Assembly (NCBI GenBank): GCA_018675425.1
Contig: JABGYD010000089.1
Coordinates: 1-39,450 of the forward strand
Direction of reading: 5' to 3'
DNA: 39,450 bases
Source of the DNA: Kordiimonadaceae bacterium
Lineage (GTDB): Bacteria > Pseudomonadota > Alphaproteobacteria > Sphingomonadales > Emcibacteraceae
The notes beneath the pieces were generated by a model. It searched no databases and was not told where the DNA came from. It saw nothing but the letters and a program-made list of their open reading frames with translations. Each line of letters begins with the position of its first letter. Positions within the stretch are counted from its first letter, which is position 1. This document shows, piece after piece, positions 35,433 through 39,450 of the stretch. The position numbers and the translations under genes were made by a program.

Positions 35433-35460
35433 AGTATAATATCAATTATAACTTATTCAA
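35433..35460 (-). promoter_or_regulatory. Promoter of etfB-etfA-hbd
   Basis: On the minus strand TTGAAT (35455-35460) and TATACT (35433-35438) are separated by 16 bases; the predicted start is about 35 bases upstream of the etfB ATG. Confidence 0.6.
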
Positions 35461-35495
35461 TGGAATTTCAGGTTCTACGGAAGAAAGGGGTCACT

Positions 35496-35524
35496 TTGAC
35501 ATTCTATAATCAAGGGACTACGAT
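35496..35524 (+). promoter_or_regulatory. Promoter of the tandem FAH-family genes
   Basis: TTGACA (35496-35501) and TACGAT (35519-35524) are 17 bases apart. The predicted start near 35531 leaves only about 16 bases of leader, with no ribosome site. Confidence 0.6.
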
Positions 35525-35546
35525 TGGTATATGTTATAAATAAATA

Positions 35547-36389
35547 ATGGTACCAAAAATGATGTATTTTTTTAAATGTGTTTCACTGTGGCTGATTGTT
35601 AGTTTTTATGTTCCTGTGATAGGCAATGCCGCAAGCTTTGTTCGTTATGTGAATAATGGCACAACTTCGTGGGGAGAGCTAAAGGGCAATAACATTTATC
35701 AGCTATCAGATGCACCTTATCTAAGTGGATACGAAACTGGAAAGGTTGTGCTGAGGAAAGATGTGAAATTGTTAGCCCCAGTTGATCCGCACGATGTCTA
35801 TATGACCGGCTTTAATTATAAGGATCACGTTCCCGAAGGGCAAAAAACAACCTCTTATCCCGGGTTATTCATGGTTCCAGCTGGAACATTGATTGGACCT
35901 GAAGATGATATAATTCATCCTGCGGACAGTATCAATATTGGGTATGAGGCAGAGACTGTGATTGTGATAGCAAAGCGAGCAGATAACGTTTCCGTGGAAG
36001 ATGCATCAGATTATATATTTGCTGTCACCGCCGGTAATGACGTATCAGCTCGGGACTGGATCCCTGCTGATATACAATGGTTTAGAGGAAAAGGTGCCAA
36101 AGGCTTTAATTCTATTGGGCCAGCCATTGTTACAGGTCTAGATTATAAAAACTTAAACCTAACTGCGCGACTTAATGGTGAAATACGTCAAATTGGTAAT
36201 ACATCAAAGATGATCCATAATTTTGATGAAATGGTTAGTTATATATCAAAATATTTTGTACTTAATCCGGGTGACTTGATCTGGTCAGGAACTGTGGGTA
36301 CATCAGAAAAATTAAATTTAGGGGATGTTTTTGAAGTAGAGATTGATGGGGTTGGTATTTTAAAGAATAAAATTATACAAGGAAAATAA
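35547..36389 (+). CDS. Exported fumarylacetoacetate hydrolase-family protein, copy 1
   Basis: The 280-residue protein has a Sec signal peptide (basic MVPKMMYFFK, hydrophobic core to about 25, cut near GNAA). The FAH fold follows: FNYKDHVPEG with the His94/Glu97 pair, FMVPAGTLIGPED, YEAE (Glu134, Glu136) and GNDVSARDW (Asp165) as metal ligands, Lys182, and LNPGDLIWSGT near the C-terminus. Family members hydrolyse or decarboxylate acylpyruvates and related beta-diketo or 2-oxo acids in the cytosol; the substrate here is unknown. Metal and catalytic residues are kept, so it should be active. ATG codons at 35547, 35559 and 35562 are all possible starts; no ribosome site is evident. Copy 2 follows after 3 bases. 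Confidence 0.87.
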   Translation: MVPKMMYFFKCVSLWLIVSFYVPVIGNAASFVRYVNNGTTSWGELKGNNIYQLSDAPYLSGYETGKVVLRKDVKLLAPVDPHDVYMTGFNYKDHVPEGQKTTSYPGLFMVPAGTLIGPEDDIIHPADSINIGYEAETVIVIAKRADNVSVEDASDYIFAVTAGNDVSARDWIPADIQWFRGKGAKGFNSIGPAIVTGLDYKNLNLTARLNGEIRQIGNTSKMIHNFDEMVSYISKYFVLNPGDLIWSGTVGTSEKLNLGDVFEVEIDGVGILKNKIIQGK

Positions 36390-36392
36390 TAT

Positions 36393-37229
36393 ATGAGTTT
36401 TAATTTTTCAGTCTTGGGAGTGATTACGTCACTTCTCATTGTATCTTCAGCATCTGCTGAGCGATATGTACGTTACGAAGAAAATGGAATAGTTTCATGG
36501 GGTGAATTGGTTGATGGAACCATTCACCAGCTATCTGATGCACCCTATCTTAGCGGCAGCCGCACAGGTGCTAAGCATATTGAAGGATCTGTTAAACTAA
36601 AGGCGCCCGTTAATCCAAAACTATCTTTCATGACCGCGTTTAATTATAGTGACCATAAAAAAGAAACTTTTGGTATTACAAAAGATACAAAAAAGCAGCC
36701 GGGGCTTTTTACAGTTCCTGTAAGTTCGATCATTGGTCCTGAGGACAATATGGTCCGCCCATTCGGTACAACTAACTTTCATTATGAAGCGGAAATGGTT
36801 GTTGTTATTGGAAAGAAGGCTGAAAATGTTTCTCTAGAGAATGCCGGTGATCATATATTTGGTATAACTATAGGTAATGATGGATCAGAACGTGACTGGC
36901 AAGCAAGTGATATTCAGTGGACAAGGGCAAAAGGGTCAAAAAATTTTAACCCTGTAGGGCCTCATCTAGTCACCGGGCTTGACTATACCGATCTGAATAT
37001 TGAAGGACGGCACAACGGAATTAAATCACAGGGAGCTAATTCATCGGGCATGATTTTTAATTTTAATTATATGGTTCATTATATTTCAAAGTATTTCACC
37101 CTTGAGCCGGGTGATGTAATTTGGTCTGGTACTATGGGCGATACTGGTCCTATGCAACCAGGTGATACTTATTCAATCACCGTGGATGGCATTGGAACCC
37201 TTAATAGTAAATTAGTGCAGGGTAATTAA
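36393..37229 (+). CDS. Exported fumarylacetoacetate hydrolase-family protein, copy 2
   Basis: This 278-residue paralogue of the preceding gene shares the same plan: signal peptide cut near SSASA (residue 22), then RYVRYEENGIVSWGEL, QLSDAPYLSG (identical in copy 1), FNYSDHKKE (His88, Glu91), YEAEMVVVIGKKAENVS (Glu132, Glu134), GNDGSERDW (Asp163), Lys180, and LEPGDVIWSGTMG. All expected metal and catalytic positions are present. Copies differ at many other sites, so the duplication is old and the two probably differ in substrate. The start has only a weak ribosome site; translation is likely coupled to copy 1. It converges on feoB. Confidence 0.87.
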   Translation: MSFNFSVLGVITSLLIVSSASAERYVRYEENGIVSWGELVDGTIHQLSDAPYLSGSRTGAKHIEGSVKLKAPVNPKLSFMTAFNYSDHKKETFGITKDTKKQPGLFTVPVSSIIGPEDNMVRPFGTTNFHYEAEMVVVIGKKAENVSLENAGDHIFGITIGNDGSERDWQASDIQWTRAKGSKNFNPVGPHLVTGLDYTDLNIEGRHNGIKSQGANSSGMIFNFNYMVHYISKYFTLEPGDVIWSGTMGDTGPMQPGDTYSITVDGIGTLNSKLVQGN

Positions 37230-37255
37230 GCTTTTTAAATGAATTTAGAAAAGCT

Positions 37256-37271
37256 CCCAAATGGGTTTTTT
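37256..37271 (+). terminator. Weak candidate terminator after the FAH pair
   Basis: CCC-AAAT-GGG followed by six T (37266-37271). A separate inverted repeat AGCTTTT/AAAAGCT (37229-37255) lies just before it. The stem is short; the region between convergent genes is only 40 bases. Confidence 0.35.
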
Positions 37272-39117
37272 ATGCCATTAGTGCCTTAGAGGTTATATTA
37301 ACAATGAATGCCATCAAATAAGCGAGGGCGAATAAATAACCAGTCATGAATGCGGTCCAGCCCCAACTGTTTGTTTCTCTGCGTGCAGTAGCTAACATTG
37401 CGAGGCATTGTGGTGCGTATACAAACCAGGCAAGAAAGGCAAGTGCGGTGGAAAGTGGCCATGCTGTTTGTAGGACCGTGGATAAACTTTCCGAAATTTG
37501 GTTTTCGTCACCTTGCAGGGCATAAACTGTACCGAGTGCACTCACCACGACTTCGCGGGCTGCCATCCCAGGCACTAAAGCGATGGAAATTTCCCAATTA
37601 AAACCAAGTGGGGCAAAAATATATTGTAGTGTTCGGCCGATCATTCCAGCAAAGCTGTAGTAAATATCCGCTTCCGGAGCGCCCTTTGGTGCGTTGGGAT
37701 AGAGTGTAAGGGCCCAAAGTGCGATAGCGGCATATAAAATAATGGTACCTGCTCTTCGTAAAAAAGCTCGAACGCGTTGCCATAATCCTAATAAAACATG
37801 TTTGATACGGGGCATTTGATATTTAGGAAGTTCCATCAAAAAGGGTTGTAATGATCCTTTTGTTATAGTTTTTTTCATTACAGCTGCAACTATAATAGCG
37901 CTGACAATGCCGGCTAGATAAAGAGTGAAAAAGACCATGCCTTGAAGACCAAAATATCCCAGAACGGTTTTGTTGGGTATAAAGGCTGAGATAAGCAATG
38001 TATAAACTGGTAGACGTGCAGAACAAGTCATTAAAGGCGCAATCATTATGGTCGTGATACGATCCCGATGGTTAGCAATTGTGCGGGTTGCCATAATACC
38101 AGGAATTGCACAGGCAAAACTTGATAGAAGAGGAATAAAGGCACGCCCATTAAGACCCACTTTTGCCATAAGCTTGTCCATTATAAAAGCCGCTCGTGCC
38201 ATATATCCACTTGCTTCTAGGATTAAGATAAATAGAAATAAAATAATAATTTGAGGTAGAAAAACAAGGACACTACCGACCCCAGCAATTAACCCATCCT
38301 GAATAAAGCTTCTAAATATTCCTTCAGGAATATAAGTTGCAACGAAATCTCCAAGGATTGTAAAAGAGCTTTCGACTAAATCCATTGGCGTGCCAGCCCA
38401 ACTAAATACAGCTTGGAACATAAAAAAGAGAATAACAAAAAATAATAAAGGTCCGGCCGCAGGATGCAGTGCAACGCTATCAAGAACTCGGGTTATCTTA
38501 TGATGACCGCCTTCTGAAACAATTACGAGCTTTGCAATTTTACTTGCTTCTTTTTGTAGTGCTCGCGTTGAAGTGTCTTTAGGCACTCTAGTTGGTTTTG
38601 AGTATGCGCTAGCATCACGATCAAGAAACTCTGTAAGCCTTGCAACGCCGCTTTTTCGAACAGCAATTGTCGTAATTACGGGTAGCCCAAGTTCTTCTGA
38701 AAGGCGTTTAGTATCTATTTCGAGACCTTCTCGAGTTGCCAGATCATGCATATTAAGGGCAACAATAATGGGAAGACCTAATGTTTTAAGTTCAAGAACT
38801 AGGCGAAGGTGGACGCGCAAGTTTGATGCATTGATAACACAGATCAGCACATTCGGTTGTTGTTCAAATTCATGAACGCCAGTAATAATTTCACGGCTTA
38901 CTTTTTCATCTAAACTTCGATCATTTAAACTATAAATTCCTGGTAGATCGATCATTTTTACCACATGGCCGCTTTGAGTGGTAACATTACCAGACCTTCG
39001 TTCAACTGTTACACCGGGATAATTAGCAACTTTTTGATGACTGCCAGTTAGAGTATTAAACAGAGAGCTTTTACCTGAATTGGGTGCTCCAATCAATGCA
39101 ACACGAAGATTACTCAT
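37270..39117 (-). CDS. feoB: Ferrous iron transporter FeoB
   Basis: FeoB imports Fe2+ across the inner membrane and has an N-terminal G-protein domain. The G domain (about 1-165) shows G1 GAPNSGKSS, NYPGVTVE, G3 DLPGIYSL, and G4 NMHD; the latter differs slightly from the commoner NMMD but keeps the Asn and Asp. A helical spacer comes next, then a polytopic membrane part from about residue 218. The two Gate motifs are visible as SSFACAIPGIMATRTI and TCSARLPVYTLLI, with their conserved cysteines. Length 615 is on the short side for FeoB (many exceed 700) but no domain seems missing. The start overlaps the feoA stop (ATGA). No feoC was found. Confidence 0.96.
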   Translation of the reverse strand: MSNLRVALIGAPNSGKSSLFNTLTGSHQKVANYPGVTVERRSGNVTTQSGHVVKMIDLPGIYSLNDRSLDEKVSREIITGVHEFEQQPNVLICVINASNLRVHLRLVLELKTLGLPIIVALNMHDLATREGLEIDTKRLSEELGLPVITTIAVRKSGVARLTEFLDRDASAYSKPTRVPKDTSTRALQKEASKIAKLVIVSEGGHHKITRVLDSVALHPAAGPLLFFVILFFMFQAVFSWAGTPMDLVESSFTILGDFVATYIPEGIFRSFIQDGLIAGVGSVLVFLPQIIILFLFILILEASGYMARAAFIMDKLMAKVGLNGRAFIPLLSSFACAIPGIMATRTIANHRDRITTIMIAPLMTCSARLPVYTLLISAFIPNKTVLGYFGLQGMVFFTLYLAGIVSAIIVAAVMKKTITKGSLQPFLMELPKYQMPRIKHVLLGLWQRVRAFLRRAGTIILYAAIALWALTLYPNAPKGAPEADIYYSFAGMIGRTLQYIFAPLGFNWEISIALVPGMAAREVVVSALGTVYALQGDENQISESLSTVLQTAWPLSTALAFLAWFVYAPQCLAMLATARRETNSWGWTAFMTGYLFALAYLMAFIVNITSKALMA

Positions 39118-39374
39118 TCACTTTCACCTAGAATAATGGCATCTGCTTCCATTTTACGCAGGCCGACTGTCGTTGGGCCAATTCTAACTGCAATTGGGTC
39201 CCCACCAATGGTACCTTTATGCAGTAGTTCAACAGTCAGGCCTTCCTCAAAACCTATTTCAAGAAGGCGATCTTCTAGATCTTCAGCAAAGATTCTATCT
39301 TCAATACGGGCTGTATCAAAACCATAAATTGTACTAGTTTCACCAATTTTTAAATTACTTAAGTATTTTGTCAT
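39114..39374 (-). CDS. feoA: Ferrous iron transport protein FeoA
   Basis: FeoA is a small cytoplasmic SH3-like protein needed for FeoB function. The 86 residues include LKIGETSTIYGF, the family core RLLEIGFEEGLTVELLHKG (normally RL-E-GF-PG-V), DPIAVRIGPTTVGLRKMEA and the end of the SH3 barrel. It precedes feoB with a 4-base overlap. A Fur-like sequence lies 15 to 33 bases upstream of the ATG. The ribosome site is weak. Confidence 0.93.
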   Translation of the reverse strand: MTKYLSNLKIGETSTIYGFDTARIEDRIFAEDLEDRLLEIGFEEGLTVELLHKGTIGGDPIAVRIGPTTVGLRKMEADAIILGESE

Positions 39375-39388
39375 TTAACGTTCTTATT

Positions 39389-39407
39389 AATTATAATTCT
39401 TATTATC
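39389..39407 (-). promoter_or_regulatory. Fur-like box upstream of feoAB
   Basis: The minus strand reads GATAATAAGAATTATAATT; aligned by eye with the 19-bp Fur consensus (three GATAAT-type hexamers) about 14 positions agree. The whole upstream region is very AT-rich, so chance similarity is possible; Irr or another iron regulator could use the site instead. Confidence 0.4.
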
Positions 39408-39450
39408 AATAGAGTATTAAATGATTCTTTGAATTTTGGAAACAAAAAAA

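Noticed and set aside
37229-37255. AGCTTTT/AAAAGCT hairpin as terminator of feoB
   Set aside because: On the minus strand the stem is not followed by a T-run, so it does not qualify as an intrinsic terminator for feoB.
1-39450. Mobile elements, CRISPR arrays, defence or phage genes, tRNA or rRNA
   Set aside because: All intergenic gaps are short and hold no cloverleaf or regular repeat-spacer structure. No transposase, integrase or defence domain was seen among the translated frames.

Overview
The window is an AT-rich chromosomal segment of an alphaproteobacterium. This rests on gene order and on families largely confined to that class: the run obg-proB-proA-nadD-rsfS-rlmH-gpmI-envC-ctpA-deacetylase-rppH next to atpC, the block tlpA<>argH-lptM-lysA-DUF4175, the MJ0042-type zinc-ribbon protein divergent from ftsEX, tyrC-hisC beside DUF2125, and metX-metW. 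I cannot name a genus. I see no phage, transposon, CRISPR, tRNA or rRNA. It reads as dense core genome with a few accessory touches.

Layout. 1-260: the 3' end of atpC. 381-12202 (minus strand): a long cluster starting at obg, with many stop/start overlaps, covering ribosome and GTPase functions (obg, rsfS, rlmH), proline synthesis (proB, proA), NAD synthesis (nadD), glycolysis (gpmI), envelope remodelling (envC, ctpA, a divergent polysaccharide deacetylase), mRNA 5'-end processing (rppH) and an unrecognised membrane protein. 12267-13236 (minus): rplU-rpmA with a clear promoter, a structured leader and a strong terminator; L21 carries a long Lys/Ala tail. 13403-15551 (minus): a TonB-dependent receptor of the ZnuD zinc type with a near-perfect Zur operator. 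15571-21028: tlpA (minus), divergent from argH-lptM-lysA-DUF4175 (plus). 21081-24941: the MJ0042 protein (minus), divergent from ftsE-ftsX-ydcF-plsC (plus). 25078-30082: DUF2125 (plus), convergent with hisC-tyrC (minus); metX-metW (plus) diverges from hisC. 30267-35391: a lipoprotein M13 metallopeptidase (plus) whose stop codon abuts that of a convergent cluster etfB-etfA-hbd-YHS (minus). 35547-37229 (plus): two tandem fumarylacetoacetate-hydrolase paralogues, both with Sec signal peptides. 37270-39374 (minus): feoA-feoB for ferrous iron uptake.

How the genes fit together. FtsEX (22.0-23.6 kb) is the known membrane activator of EnvC-type proteins. The EnvC here has lost the zinc ligands of its LytM domain, as expected of an activator of amidases rather than a hydrolase, so both partners of this division switch are in the window at separate loci. 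Metal supply appears twice (Zur-type site at znuD, Fur-like site at feoA). ETF and the acyl-CoA dehydrogenase-family enzyme Hbd point to fatty acid or C4 acyl-CoA oxidation.

The least ordinary points are the exported tandem FAH-family enzymes, the structured rplU leader with the L21 tail, a possible AUU start for envC, and a nine-codon minicistron overlapping the UUG start of ftsE. I found no clearly new multi-gene system.
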